From positions 62,001 through 126,000 of the forward strand of contig JAIXZX010000010.1 in NCBI GenBank assembly GCA_027489335.1: a stretch of 64,000 nucleotides of DNA, read 5' to 3'. The stretch is from Caulobacteraceae bacterium. Its GTDB lineage: Bacteria; Pseudomonadota; Alphaproteobacteria; Caulobacterales; Caulobacteraceae. The translations under genes were made by a program, and so were the position numbers. Numbering within the stretch: position 1 is the first letter of the stretch; every line of letters starts with the position of its first letter. Under the pieces are notes generated by a model that was not told the origin of the DNA, did no database searches, and was given only the letters and a program-made list of their open reading frames with translations. Below, piece by piece: positions 26,907 through 35,187 of the stretch.

Positions 26907-27733
26907 AAAACAGCCTTCAGTTCATGCTTGAACCGAAGTCCGTCATAGGCTGGCTCGACCCCCGCCGGAAGGCGGCTGGTCAGATCGGCATAGTCCAGGT
27001 CGATGTGCATATTGGTCAGGATCGCACGCCGAGGCGCCACGCGCTCGATCCAGGACAGGGCGAGGTCCACATGGGCGTGGGTGGGATGGGGGCGCCAGCG
27101 CAGCGCGTCGACAATCCAGACGTCCACGCCCTTCAGCGCTTCAAACGCCGACTCAGGCAGATCCACGACGTCGCTGGAATAGGCCACATCGCCAAAGCGA
27201 TAGCCGACCGACCGCACCCCGCCGTGGTCCTGATCGAACGTGGTGACGGGAATGTCGCCAGACGGGCCTTGAATGCGAAAGGCCTCGCCCAACGGCGGCA
27301 GGGCCACAGGGTCGCAGATCGCCGGATAGCCACCCTCGGCCTCGAAGATGTAGCCGAACCGACGCTGCAGGGTCGCCCAGGTGGCGGCGTCCATGTGACA
27401 GGGGATGCGCGCCCTCTGGCGGATGAAGAAGGCCCGGACATCGTCGATGCCATGGACCTGGTCGGCGTGGTCGTGGGTCAGCAGCACCGCATCCAGGCGG
27501 CGAACGCCGGCGGCGGCGGTCTGCAGCCGAAGGTCCGGTGAGGTGTCCACCAGGACCGTGGTCTGAGCGGCAGGGTCCGGGTCTCCATCGTGGTCCGCCC
27601 GCCGCACCAGCAACGAACACCGCGATCGGCGGTTGCGGGGATCTGTGGGATCACACACGCCCCAGTCGCCATCGGCTCGCGGCACGCCGCCGGACGAGCC
27701 GCTGCCCAGGATAGTGATCTCCAGCGCGCTCAC
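26903..27733 (-). CDS. metallo-beta-lactamase-fold hydrolase, PhnP-like
   Basis: A 276-residue MBL-fold protein beginning with ITILGSGSSGGVPR and carrying the metal-binding LTHDHADQVHGIDD (HxHxDH), followed by an aspartate and the late NMHIDLDY motif. Such PhnP-like phosphodiesterases cut cyclic phosphates or nucleic-acid intermediates. The gene lies between tatD and the purN-like gene with four-base overlaps on both sides, a conserved alphaproteobacterial arrangement downstream of tmk-holB. The actual substrate is unknown. Confidence 0.88.
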   Translation of the reverse strand: MSALEITILGSGSSGGVPRADGDWGVCDPTDPRNRRSRCSLLVRRADHDGDPDPAAQTTVLVDTSPDLRLQTAAAGVRRLDAVLLTHDHADQVHGIDDVRAFFIRQRARIPCHMDAATWATLQRRFGYIFEAEGGYPAICDPVALPPLGEAFRIQGPSGDIPVTTFDQDHGGVRSVGYRFGDVAYSSDVVDLPESAFEALKGVDVWIVDALRWRPHPTHAHVDLALSWIERVAPRRAILTNMHIDLDYADLTSRLPAGVEPAYDGLRFKHELKAVL

Positions 27734-28506
27734 GGCCTGGGGATCCTGTCGAACAGGGCGAAGAAGGCGTCTTCGGTCCGCGCCTCGGCCTCCGCCAGCG
27801 ACCAGCCGCGGATCTCCGCCAGCTTGGCCAGGACGTGGGGCAGATAGGCCGGCTCATTGCGACGGCCGCGTTGGGGAACAGGCGCGAGATACGGGCAATC
27901 GGTCTCGACGATGATCCGCTCGGCCGGCATCTCGGCGATCACGTCGCGGACGTCCTGGGCGGCCTTGAAGGTGGCGATGCCCGACACCGAGAACCACGCG
28001 CCGAGCGCCGCGGCCCGCCGGGCCAGATCGGCGCCGCTGGTGTAGCAGTGCATCAGCATGCGGAAGGGACCTGCGGCGTACTCCTCCTCCAGGATCGCGG
28101 CCATCACCTCATCGGCCTCGCGGGTGTGGACCACCAGGGGCAGGCCGGTCTCCCGGGCCGCCGCCACATGGGCGCGGAACACGCGCGCCTGAATGTCCCG
28201 GGGGCTGAGGTCGTAGTGGAAGTCGAGGCCTGTCTCGCCGATGCCGACCACCTTGGGATCGGCGGCCAGCTCGATCAGGGTCTGGGCCGACAGGTCAGGG
28301 TTTTCCTTGGCCTCGTGCGGGTGGGTGCCCACCGTGCACCAGATGTCGGACGCCTCGGCCACGGCGCGGACGGCGGCAAAGCCCGAGACCTTGTCGCTGA
28401 TATTGACCATCAGGGCGATGCCGGCGGCCCGGGCGCGGGCGATCACCTCGTCCCGGTCCTCATCGAACTGGGGGGCGTGCAGATTGACGTGGCTGTCGAT
28501 GAGCAT
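27730..28506 (-). CDS. tatD: TatD-family metal-dependent hydrolase
   Basis: TatD proteins are TIM-barrel metal-dependent DNases/exonucleases. The 258-residue length and motifs VGIGETGLDFHYD, VVHTREADEVM, LMHCYTSGAD and VETDCPYLAP fit the family. The N-terminal metal motif is DSHVNLH instead of the usual DxHxHLD, so one metal ligand (second His) is replaced by Asn while a His occurs two residues later. It overlaps the MBL gene by four bases and starts 17 bases after holB. Confidence 0.92.
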   Translation of the reverse strand: MLIDSHVNLHAPQFDEDRDEVIARARAAGIALMVNISDKVSGFAAVRAVAEASDIWCTVGTHPHEAKENPDLSAQTLIELAADPKVVGIGETGLDFHYDLSPRDIQARVFRAHVAAARETGLPLVVHTREADEVMAAILEEEYAAGPFRMLMHCYTSGADLARRAAALGAWFSVSGIATFKAAQDVRDVIAEMPAERIIVETDCPYLAPVPQRGRRNEPAYLPHVLAKLAEIRGWSLAEAEARTEDAFFALFDRIPRP

Positions 28507-28523
28507 GGATCAGGGACGATCGG

Positions 28524-29522
28524 TCAGGCGCGAGCGGCGATCCGCAGCTCGCGAAGCACCGTGAACAAGGCGTCGGCGCGGTCGAGGTTCAGGCCCTCGA
28601 CCTCGCGCGGCAGGGCGCTCAGCCTCTCCCATGCCTGGGCCCAGGGATCAAGGCCGCCCCGGCCGGCGCCGGCCCGGTCGGTGGCGAGGCTGTGCACCCG
28701 CTCACCGAGACGCTCCATGAACAGGGCGAAGTTCGCGGCGCCCTCCCCGCCCCGGAACCGGTCGGTGAGGGCGAGAGCCGCGGCCTCGTCCTGGTGGGGA
28801 AGGCGGGCCAGGATGTCCCGGGCGGCGTCATCCAGCGCCAGGGCAGCGCCAGCCGCCATGGTCAGGGCCCGCCCAGGGGCCTCACCCGACATCCGCGCCA
28901 GACGCAGGGCTTCCTCCGGATTGGCGCTGGTATGGTCGCGGACGAAGGCCGCCGTCGCCTCAAGCCCCAGGGGCCGGAACAATAACCGGCGGCATCTCGA
29001 CCTGATGGTGGGCAAGAGCCGGCCCGGGGAATGGGAGACCAGGAAGATCACCCCCTGGGGCGGCGGCTCCTCCAGGGTCTTGAGGACGGCGTTGGCCGCA
29101 TTGACGTTGAGGTCGTCGGCAGGATCGATGATCGCCACCCGATGGGGGGCGGCGGCCGGCGACTTGGAGAAGAAGTCCGAGAGCTTGCGCGCCTCATCTA
29201 CCGGGATGGACTTGCGCAGCTTACCGTCCTCGCCCATCCGCTCGATGACCAACAGATCGGGATGGGACCGTGCAGCCACCTGCCGGCTCACCGGATGGTC
29301 GGGATCGGCCCCAAGCACCCCGTGCCGCTTTGCAGGCGGCGCACCGAGAAGTCGGCGCGCGGCGCGGTAAGCGAAGGTCGCCTTCCCGACCCCTTCAGGT
29401 CCGGTCAGCAGCCAGGCGTGATGCAGCCGCCCCCTGGCGCGGGCGTCCTCAAAGGCGGCTTCCGGGCCCTCGTGACCTGTCAGGTCGTAAGCGTCCCGGG
29501 GATGGGGGGGCGCCTCAGCCAC
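28524..29522 (-). CDS. holB: DNA polymerase III subunit delta'
   Basis: HolB is part of the clamp loader that places the beta sliding clamp. The 332-residue AAA+ protein begins with a truncated homology HEGPEAAFEDARARGRLHHAWL, contains the P-loop GPEGVGKATFAYRA, NAANAVLKTLEEPP (sensor helix region) and the SRC motif (TIRSRCRRLLF) typical of clamp-loader subunits. Only one cysteine is seen, so the four-cysteine zinc module of E. coli delta' is absent. The gene overlaps the tmk end by eight bases. Confidence 0.92.
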   Translation of the reverse strand: MAEAPPHPRDAYDLTGHEGPEAAFEDARARGRLHHAWLLTGPEGVGKATFAYRAARRLLGAPPAKRHGVLGADPDHPVSRQVAARSHPDLLVIERMGEDGKLRKSIPVDEARKLSDFFSKSPAAAPHRVAIIDPADDLNVNAANAVLKTLEEPPPQGVIFLVSHSPGRLLPTIRSRCRRLLFRPLGLEATAAFVRDHTSANPEEALRLARMSGEAPGRALTMAAGAALALDDAARDILARLPHQDEAAALALTDRFRGGEGAANFALFMERLGERVHSLATDRAGAGRGGLDPWAQAWERLSALPREVEGLNLDRADALFTVLRELRIAARA

Positions 29523-30153
29523 GGTCTGACGACGCCTCGCCTGTCACCGCAGCCCAGATATCGGCGCTGACCGCCTCCAGGGCCTGGGTCGCGTCGATCA
29601 CCAAGCAGCGCCCGGGCTCGGCTGCGGCGATGTCGAGAAAGGCCTGCCGCAACCGGCTGTGAAACGCCGCGCCCTTTGACTCAAAGCGGGTCTCCACCCC
29701 TGCCCGGCTGGCGGCGCGCATCAGCCCAGTTTCGGCGGGAAGATCCAGGATAAGGGTCAGGTCCGGGCGGACGCCGGCCAGGACGTAGGTTTCCAGGGCG
29801 GCGATAAAGGCCGGATCGGTCCCCCCGGCCGCCCCCTGATAGGCGCGGGTGGAGTCCGCAAAACGGTCGCAGAGCACCCAGGCGCCGCGGGCCAGGGCGG
29901 GACTGATCACCCGCTCCACATGATCACGGCGGGCGGCGTACATCAGCAAGGTCTCGGTCATCGCTGACCAACGGTCAGCTTCGCCGCGCACCAGCAGGTC
30001 GCGAATCGCTTCGGCCCCTGGGGAGCCGCCTGGCTCACGGGTGGCGATCACCTCGTGGCCAAGGGCGCTCAGCCTATGCGCCAGCAGGCGCAGTTGAGTG
30101 GACTTGCCGCCCCCCTCCCCGCCCTCGAATGTGATGAAACGACCCTGGTTCAC
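29515..30153 (-). CDS. tmk: thymidylate kinase
   Basis: Tmk phosphorylates dTMP to dTDP. The P-loop FEGGEGGGKSTQ (residues 9-20), the TREPGG motif, DRFADSTRAYQG and the LID-like RAGVETRFES are all present over 212 residues. The open frame extends 42 codons upstream into rlpA, but the GTG at 30153 gives the normal N-terminus (MNQGRFITFEGG) and is preferred; a TTG three codons earlier is a second choice. It is followed by holB with an eight-base overlap. Confidence 0.94.
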   Translation of the reverse strand: MNQGRFITFEGGEGGGKSTQLRLLAHRLSALGHEVIATREPGGSPGAEAIRDLLVRGEADRWSAMTETLLMYAARRDHVERVISPALARGAWVLCDRFADSTRAYQGAAGGTDPAFIAALETYVLAGVRPDLTLILDLPAETGLMRAASRAGVETRFESKGAAFHSRLRQAFLDIAAAEPGRCLVIDATQALEAVSADIWAAVTGEASSDRG

Positions 30154-30199
30154 GGTCTTCAAATTGGCCGTTTCGCGCCGTAAGTCCAGGGCGCGCCGA

Positions 30200-31111
30200 T
30201 CAGTAGGGGTGGATGACCCGCGCGTCGGCGAACCCAGCGCTGGCCACCTGATCGCGCACCATCCAGGCGTGGCCCTCATCGGCGCCAGCCTCCAGAACCA
30301 CCCGATAGAGACCGCCGCTGGTGGACTCGATCACCGCCTGGCCGGCATGGGCCAGCCGGCTCACCGCCCGCTCGGCGTTCACCCGATCGCCAAAGGCGCC
30401 AGCCTGAATTCGGTAGCTCGCCGCGGGGTCTGCGGCCGGGGCCTCGAGGGGCGGTTCGGGCGTTCTGAGGGGCGCAGGCGGCGGCGCCGGGGCGCGGGCG
30501 ATCTGGGTGTAGGGAATTGGGGCCGGCGGCAGGCTGGCCGGCGCCTCGGCTCGCCGCACGCCAGGATCCCCGCCCCCGCCCAGGGGAGCCCGGCCTACAT
30601 ATCGGACGCGCACCTTCGCCAGGCCCTTGGCCTCGAACCCCAACTCCCGGGCTGCGGCCCGGGACATGTCGATAATACGGTCCCCCACAAACGGGCCACG
30701 GTCGTTGACCCGCACGATCACCTTGCGCCCGTTCTCCAGATTGGTGACCTCCACGAGGCTTGGCAGGGGCAAGGTGGTGTGCGCCGCGGTCAGGGCGTCC
30801 ATGTCGAACACCTCGCCGTTGGCTGTGGCCTTGGCGTGGAACTGGGCGCCGTACCAGGAGGCGGTCCCGACCCGGTTGTAGGTGGGATCTTCCTTGGGCA
30901 CATACCAGACGCCCGCCACCTGGTAGGGCTTGCCCACCTTGTAGGTTCCCCCGGCGCCGCTGGGGGCCTTGACGCCTGACGACCCGGCCTGCGGCAATCG
31001 GCTGGAGAGCTTGGGTTTCGGGGCGGCGCAGCCGGTGACCACCAGCGCCCCCAGGCACACTCCCACAACAGTCCAAACGCTGGCCGCCCGCCGGCATGTG
31101 TCGCCCCGCAT
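30200..31111 (-). CDS. rlpA: RlpA-family lipoprotein (septal lytic transglycosylase type)
   Basis: RlpA-type proteins cleave denuded peptidoglycan at the division site. The 303-residue protein has a lipoprotein signal peptide (lipobox VTGC, C28), a double-psi beta-barrel domain at about 60-165 with GTASWYGAQFHAKATANGE and RVNDRGPF (catalytic Asp), a Pro/Ala-rich linker and a C-terminal SPOR domain (about 225-303, YRIQAGAFGDRVNAERAV) for binding septal glycan. In many alphaproteobacteria a D-alanyl-D-alanine carboxypeptidase gene follows before tmk; here tmk follows directly after 46 bases. Confidence 0.94.
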   Translation of the reverse strand: MRGDTCRRAASVWTVVGVCLGALVVTGCAAPKPKLSSRLPQAGSSGVKAPSGAGGTYKVGKPYQVAGVWYVPKEDPTYNRVGTASWYGAQFHAKATANGEVFDMDALTAAHTTLPLPSLVEVTNLENGRKVIVRVNDRGPFVGDRIIDMSRAAARELGFEAKGLAKVRVRYVGRAPLGGGGDPGVRRAEAPASLPPAPIPYTQIARAPAPPPAPLRTPEPPLEAPAADPAASYRIQAGAFGDRVNAERAVSRLAHAGQAVIESTSGGLYRVVLEAGADEGHAWMVRDQVASAGFADARVIHPY

Positions 31112-31188
31112 GTGCGCCTCCTCCGCCTGTGCTTACCGGAGTGTGAACGGGGAGCCTTGAGGCGAGGTTAAGCCCGGCGCCAGAAGCC

Positions 31189-31218
31189 TTGGAACACAGG
31201 GCCCGCCCCTGCTATAGC
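31189..31218 (+). promoter_or_regulatory. promoter of tRNA-Ser
   Basis: TTGGAA (31189-31194) and TATAGC (31213-31218) with an 18-base spacer lie 11 bases before the first base of the tRNA. Both boxes match sigma70-type consensus well enough, and the spacing to the tRNA is typical. Confidence 0.65.
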
Positions 31219-31228
31219 CCGCCCCTCC

Positions 31229-31318
31229 GGACGGGTGGCCGAGTGGTTTAAGGCAGCGGTCTTGAAAACCGCCGTGGGTGAAAGCTCACCGTGGGTTCGA
31301 ATCCCACCCCGTCCGCCA
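31229..31318 (+). tRNA. tRNA-Ser(UGA)
   Basis: A 90-base class II tRNA. The acceptor stem GGACGGG pairs with CCCGTCC, then the discriminator G and an encoded CCA end at 31318. The anticodon arm GCGGT-CTTGAAA-ACCGC has anticodon TGA at 31263-31265. A long variable arm (GTGGGTGAAAGCTCAC) and the T-loop GTTCGAATC are present, as expected for serine tRNA reading UCA/UCG-type codons. No clear terminator follows; the C6-A-G6 stretch right after it has no room for a loop and no T-tract. Confidence 0.97.
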
Positions 31319-31434
31319 CCCCCCAGGGGGGCTCGCCTAAAGCGACCCGAGGGTCTCGCCAAGCCGGAGGATTCGTCCCGCTTGCGCCCGCGCCGACGAT
31401 GTCGGACCTTCCAGCGGCTTAGCCGGGGAACGCC

Positions 31435-32247
31435 ATGCGGCCCACCCTATTGATGATGTTGATCTGGGCCGTGGTCGCCCTCGTCTCGCCGCCTTCTGTC
31501 CACGCCCAGACGGCTCAAGAAATCCTTGAGACGGGTAAGGGCCACGGCGTCATGGGCGAACCTCTGGCGGCGCAGACAGCCTATGAACGCGCGGCCGCCC
31601 TTGGGTTAGCCGAAGCCGCTCACCTGGCGGCGCAAAGTCATCACTATGGCTGGGCCGGGACGCGGAACTTCCGAAAGGCGGCGAGCCACTACGACCAGGT
31701 CATCGCGACCAGCCATCTGCCCGCTGTGGTGGATGAGGCCAGACGACAGCGCGCGGAGATGTTGCGTGAGCTCACGGATCTGGCTTTCGAGGCCGCCCGC
31801 AAGCAGGATCGAGCGACATCGGAGCGCTATTACAATCTCGCGTTTGAACTCGGCGACGGCGCCGCGCTTGGCAGCCTGGCCCACTTCTACGAGACCGGCC
31901 GCATGGGTTGGGCCCGCGACGAGGTCAAGGCCAGGACCCTGTATGAGCGGCAGGCCGAACAGGCCCCGTCATCCTTGAGCCTTTGGGCGCTCGGGCTGAT
32001 GTACAAGGAGGGGCGCGGCGGGCCGGCGGACCACCCCCGTGCTGCAGCCGCCTTCCAGGCCATGATCAATATGGGCGCTGAAGCCGGCTACATGGAGCTG
32101 GCCAAGCTCTACCTGGAGGGTCAGGGAGTCCCCAAGGATCGCGCCGCAGCCCTCAAACTGCTGCAGCGGCCCTGCGACAGTGGCGTCCAGGAAGCCTGCG
32201 ACCTGGGCGGCCTGACGCCCACCCCGCTCCCCGGCAGCGCCTACTGA
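31435..32247 (+). CDS. secreted Sel1/TPR-repeat protein
   Basis: The 270-residue protein has a Sec signal peptide (cleavage probably after VHA near residue 24) and helical repeats. Two clear Sel1-like repeats occur near the C-terminus (WALGLMYKEGRGGPADHPRA and YMELAKLYLEGQGVPKDRAA), with looser TPR-like units before (AAQTAYERAAALG, RYYNLAFELGDG). Such proteins are scaffolds for periplasmic or envelope protein contacts. Two cysteines near the end (CDSGVQEAC) could form a disulfide. No function can be assigned from context; it lies alone between the tRNA and the dioxygenase. Confidence 0.8.
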   Translation: MRPTLLMMLIWAVVALVSPPSVHAQTAQEILETGKGHGVMGEPLAAQTAYERAAALGLAEAAHLAAQSHHYGWAGTRNFRKAASHYDQVIATSHLPAVVDEARRQRAEMLRELTDLAFEAARKQDRATSERYYNLAFELGDGAALGSLAHFYETGRMGWARDEVKARTLYERQAEQAPSSLSLWALGLMYKEGRGGPADHPRAAAAFQAMINMGAEAGYMELAKLYLEGQGVPKDRAAALKLLQRPCDSGVQEACDLGGLTPTPLPGSAY

Positions 32248-32264
32248 ACGGCGCCCCCCTGGCT

Positions 32265-33428
32265 TCAGGTCAGAAACGGGACAGGTTCCAGGCCCAGCGC
32301 CTTGCGGAAGGTGTTGTGGTAGTGGTGCAGGGGCGGCTCGTTACGGCCGAAAATCACCTCGTTCATCAGGCCTGAGGCCAGGGCCCGCTGGGTCGTCTCG
32401 GCGGTGGCGTAGTCCTCGTCGGCGACGACGCGGGTGAAGCCCTCGGAGAACAGCTGGGCGAAGCCAGGGTTCTCGGCCAGGACTTCGCGGTCGAAATAGT
32501 AGCTGATTTTTGAGATCGACCGGCCCGGATCGGTGGGATCTGGATAGACCCTGACCACGGCGATCCGCTTGTTGCCCACGTTCACAACGACATTGGGGAA
32601 CAGGAAGTAGACCGGGAAGCCCCCGTCCTCGATCCGCCACTCCGTCTCGGGTCGGCCCCGCAGGTCATCGATCCCGCGCAGACAGAGGATCATCCGATGG
32701 TTCCGGGCGTAGCTGCGGTAGGACAGCACATCGCCGTGAAAGTTGTTGGCCAGGGTGTCGCGATGCAGCCGCTTGAAATGGTAGGTCTCGCCGAAGGTGT
32801 CGGTGGCGAGCTTCCAGTTCATCTTCATGTCCAGGGTCTGCTCGTAGGCCAGTTGGTAGCGGCCCCAGTCCCAGGTCTCCAGATCTTCGCTGACGCCTTC
32901 AAACAGGACGGCCGGGTCAATCACCCCCTTCGGGTCGGGGTGAACCACGAGAAATCCGAAATGCTCAAGGGCCGGCAGCTCGATGAGGCCCAGGCAACTC
33001 CGGTCTATCGTCCCGAAATGCTGCTCCATCGGCACGCCGATCAGAGCCCCCTTGGCGTCATAGGTCCAGGCGTGGAAGGGGCAGGAGAAGCGCGACTTCT
33101 GCCCCTTGGGCGCCGTCTCGACCATTGAGCCCCGGTGACGGCAGGCGTTGAGGAAGGCGCGCACCACCCCCTGGTCATCCCGCGTGACCAGCACCGGAAA
33201 CCCGAAGTCCTCAGTCGTGAGGAAGCTGCCAGGCGACGGAAGGTCGGAGGTCATGCCGACCAGCTGGGGCTGGCCCTTGAACAACACCTCCCACTCGCGC
33301 TGCGCGATCTCGGGCGAGGTGTAGGCCTCGGCCGGAAAGGCCCGCATCCCGCCGGCGTCGGCGTTCACGCCATCGTCCAGTTGCTGGAGGAGTTCACGAA
33401 GCACTTCAATCTGAACAGCGGTCTTCAT
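32265..33428 (-). CDS. Rieske-type aromatic ring-hydroxylating oxygenase, alpha subunit
   Basis: The 387-residue protein has an N-terminal Rieske domain with C96-x-H98 (NACRHRGS) and C116-x2-H119 (SCPFHAW), and a C-terminal catalytic domain with the mononuclear iron ligands D210/H217/H222 in ATDTFGETYHFKRLH. It would need electrons from a ferredoxin/reductase and possibly a beta subunit; none is seen in the window. The substrate is unknown. A TetR regulator starts 29 bases upstream on the same strand and probably controls the pair through the operator at 34043-34058. Confidence 0.9.
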   Translation of the reverse strand: MKTAVQIEVLRELLQQLDDGVNADAGGMRAFPAEAYTSPEIAQREWEVLFKGQPQLVGMTSDLPSPGSFLTTEDFGFPVLVTRDDQGVVRAFLNACRHRGSMVETAPKGQKSRFSCPFHAWTYDAKGALIGVPMEQHFGTIDRSCLGLIELPALEHFGFLVVHPDPKGVIDPAVLFEGVSEDLETWDWGRYQLAYEQTLDMKMNWKLATDTFGETYHFKRLHRDTLANNFHGDVLSYRSYARNHRMILCLRGIDDLRGRPETEWRIEDGGFPVYFLFPNVVVNVGNKRIAVVRVYPDPTDPGRSISKISYYFDREVLAENPGFAQLFSEGFTRVVADEDYATAETTQRALASGLMNEVIFGRNEPPLHHYHNTFRKALGLEPVPFLT

Positions 33429-33456
33429 AGCGTGTCACCGGTTGGAGGATTGAGGT

Positions 33457-34032
33457 TCAGGCGAGCGCCGACTCCAGGAGCCGGAAGGTGGTGTCGATCT
33501 GGTCGCGATGGGCTGTCTCAGGCAGGGCGCGGCGGCTGGAGACCCGCAGCCCCTCATTCACGACCATGAGGAAGGCCGAGAGCTCGGCGGCCTTCGCGGC
33601 GCCGCAGCCGGTGTCGGTCAGGCAGGTTTTGAAGGCCGCCTCCACTTCGCCCAGGCGGAGACGCGCATGGTCACAAAGGTCCTCGTCCACATCGGCCAGC
33701 TCCAGGACCGTACTGACCAGCATGCAGCCCCACGCCCAGCGGCCGCCCGCCTCTTCGGAGAGGGTCTGGACGAAGAAGGCCCGGAGCGCCGCCAGCGGCG
33801 GATGCTCCGCGCGCGCCCGGGCCAGAACACCAATGCTGCGGGCGGCGAACAGGTCCAGGCACTCGATGAAGACCCCGCGCTTGTCGCCATAGGCGGCGTA
33901 GAGGCTGGAGCGGCTGATTCCCATCGCGTCGACCAGATCGGCGAGAGAGGTCGCCTGATAGCCCTTGCGCCAGAACAGCAGCAGGGCGTTCTGGGTCACA
34001 GCAGCACGATCAAACTCGACTGGACGGGCCAT
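33457..34032 (-). CDS. TetR/AcrR-family transcriptional regulator
   Basis: The 191-residue repressor-type protein has an N-terminal helix-turn-helix (LFWRKGYQATSLADLVDAMGISRSSLYAAYGDK; here only positions 17-49) and a ligand-binding C-terminal domain with the AFFVQTLSE and GCMLVST segments seen in one TetR subgroup. It is placed directly upstream of the Rieske oxygenase on the same strand and begins 11 bases from a 16-bp dyad. The arrangement suggests self-regulation and control of the oxygenase. The ligand is unknown. Confidence 0.9.
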   Translation of the reverse strand: MARPVEFDRAAVTQNALLLFWRKGYQATSLADLVDAMGISRSSLYAAYGDKRGVFIECLDLFAARSIGVLARARAEHPPLAALRAFFVQTLSEEAGGRWAWGCMLVSTVLELADVDEDLCDHARLRLGEVEAAFKTCLTDTGCGAAKAAELSAFLMVVNEGLRVSSRRALPETAHRDQIDTTFRLLESALA

Positions 34033-34042
34033 GCGATAGTTA

Positions 34043-34058
34043 TGGACTGATCATTCCA
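34043..34058. promoter_or_regulatory. candidate TetR operator
   Basis: TGGACTGATCATTCCA matches its reverse complement at 14 of 16 positions and is centred on TGATCA. It lies 10 bases before the TetR start codon on the TetR side of the divergent gap with arsR. Size, symmetry and position are typical of TetR-family operators. Confidence 0.55.
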
Positions 34059-34143
34059 GAAAGACAATCCGCGAGAGTCTCACGTCTGAGGCGGGGGACT
34101 CCGAGCCCCTTGTTCGCAGACGAGGTTCGACGATATTGGAACC

Positions 34144-34479
34144 ATGGAACCCGCCGCCGCCATTACAGCCTTCTCAGCCCTCGCCCAGACCACCCGGCTC
34201 GAGACCTTCCGACTTCTGGTCCGCCATGAGCCGCAAGGCCTGCCGGCGGGCGAGATCGCACAGGCGATGGGCGCGCCCGCCAACACCATGTCCGCCCATC
34301 TGGCGGTGCTGAGCCGTGCGGGTCTGGTGACGTCGGAGCGTCGCAGCCGCTCGATCATCTACCGCGCCGAGCTGACCAGAATTCAGGACCTGGCGCTTTT
34401 CCTGATGAAGGACTGCTGTGATGGCCAAGGGGACAGCTGCGGTCCCACCTTCTCGGGGGTCGAGGCCGCCTCCAGCTAG
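34144..34479 (+). CDS. ArsR-family winged-helix regulator
   Basis: A 111-residue ArsR/SmtB-type repressor. The winged-helix core shows AAITAFSALAQTTRLETFRL, GLPAGEIAQAMGAPANTMSAHL and RAGLVTSERRSRSIIY. A late KDCCDGQGDSC run supplies vicinal cysteines like those in a common alphaproteobacterial ArsR subgroup, which could bind arsenite or another soft metal. No metal-resistance genes lie downstream, so its target is unknown. Upstream, GGTTC (34124-34128) and GAACC (34139-34143) flank the start as a short dyad, possibly for autoregulation. Confidence 0.88.
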   Translation: MEPAAAITAFSALAQTTRLETFRLLVRHEPQGLPAGEIAQAMGAPANTMSAHLAVLSRAGLVTSERRSRSIIYRAELTRIQDLALFLMKDCCDGQGDSCGPTFSGVEAASS

Positions 34480-34596
34480 AGTGGCGGCCCCTCAGACTCC
34501 AGGGCCCAAGGCCGCCTGCGCCGATTTGCGTTCCTTTTCATGCAACTAACCGGGTATCTGAGACTTTCCTCTTAGGAGCAAACGAGAGGAGACACC

Positions 34597-34806
34597 ATGT
34601 CGGATCCCAAGCCTGAGCCCCAGTCCAAGGCGACTGCCCGCGCGAGGGACATGAAGGAATCGAACACGCCCACCGCCCAACCGGGCGCCGGCCGCACTCC
34701 GTCGGATGGGATGAACCCGGTCCCCAACCCCGAAATCGCGCCGTCCGGGGCCTTGGACGCCGAGGGCCACCGCCCGGTGCTTGAGCGCTCGCGAAAGTCA
34801 CGCTGA
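34597..34806 (+). CDS. small Pro/Ser-rich disordered protein
   Basis: A 69-residue protein, polar and proline-rich throughout (for example PTAQPGAGRTPSDGMNPVPN), with no predicted fold, membrane segment or signal. The start is well supported by GAGGAG 6 bases upstream. I do not recognise a family. It lies 42 bases before the ribosome-associated HPF-like gene in the same direction and may be part of the same stress-related unit. Confidence 0.65.
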   Translation: MSDPKPEPQSKATARARDMKESNTPTAQPGAGRTPSDGMNPVPNPEIAPSGALDAEGHRPVLERSRKSR

Positions 34807-34848
34807 GCCCATCTCCATCGCAGCCCCCTGAATCTTGAGGCCCCGCCA

Positions 34849-35172
34849 ATGCACGTGCAGATCAACACCGCCAACAACATCGAAGGCCGCGAGGCCCTGG
34901 CCCAGTCTATCGAGAGCGACGTGCGCCAGCGCCTTTCACGCTTCGAAGCGCGGTTGACCCGGATCGAGGTGCATGTCGGCGACGAGAACGGTGAACGGAC
35001 AGAGGGTGACGACAAGCGTTGCGTCATTGAGGCGCGGCCAGCGGGACTGGCTCCAGTCACCGTGTCAGAACAGGCTGGATCGATCGACCAGGCCACGGCA
35101 GGCGCGCTGCAGAAACTCTCCACCGCCCTCGACCGGACGTTCGGGAAATTGACCGACCGCAAGGGCCACTGA
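34849..35172 (+). CDS. HPF/RaiA-family ribosome-associated protein
   Basis: The 107-residue protein resembles the short hibernation-promoting-factor fold: an N-terminal strand MHVQINTANNI, a long helix (EALAQSIESDVRQRLSRFEARLTR with mixed charge; positions 14-37), IEVHVGDENGE as a strand-turn and a C-terminal helix IDQATAGALQKLSTALDRTF. Such proteins bind the 30S decoding region and silence ribosomes under stress. It is a divergent stand-alone member, not the long HPF located with rpoN in most alphaproteobacteria. It converges with the kdpE-like gene. Confidence 0.8.
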   Translation: MHVQINTANNIEGREALAQSIESDVRQRLSRFEARLTRIEVHVGDENGERTEGDDKRCVIEARPAGLAPVTVSEQAGSIDQATAGALQKLSTALDRTFGKLTDRKGH

Positions 35173-35187
35173 AGGGCGAGCCTTCCG

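Noticed and set aside
31319..31331. C6-A-G6 run after the tRNA as a terminator
   Set aside because: The arms leave no room for a loop and no T-tract follows.
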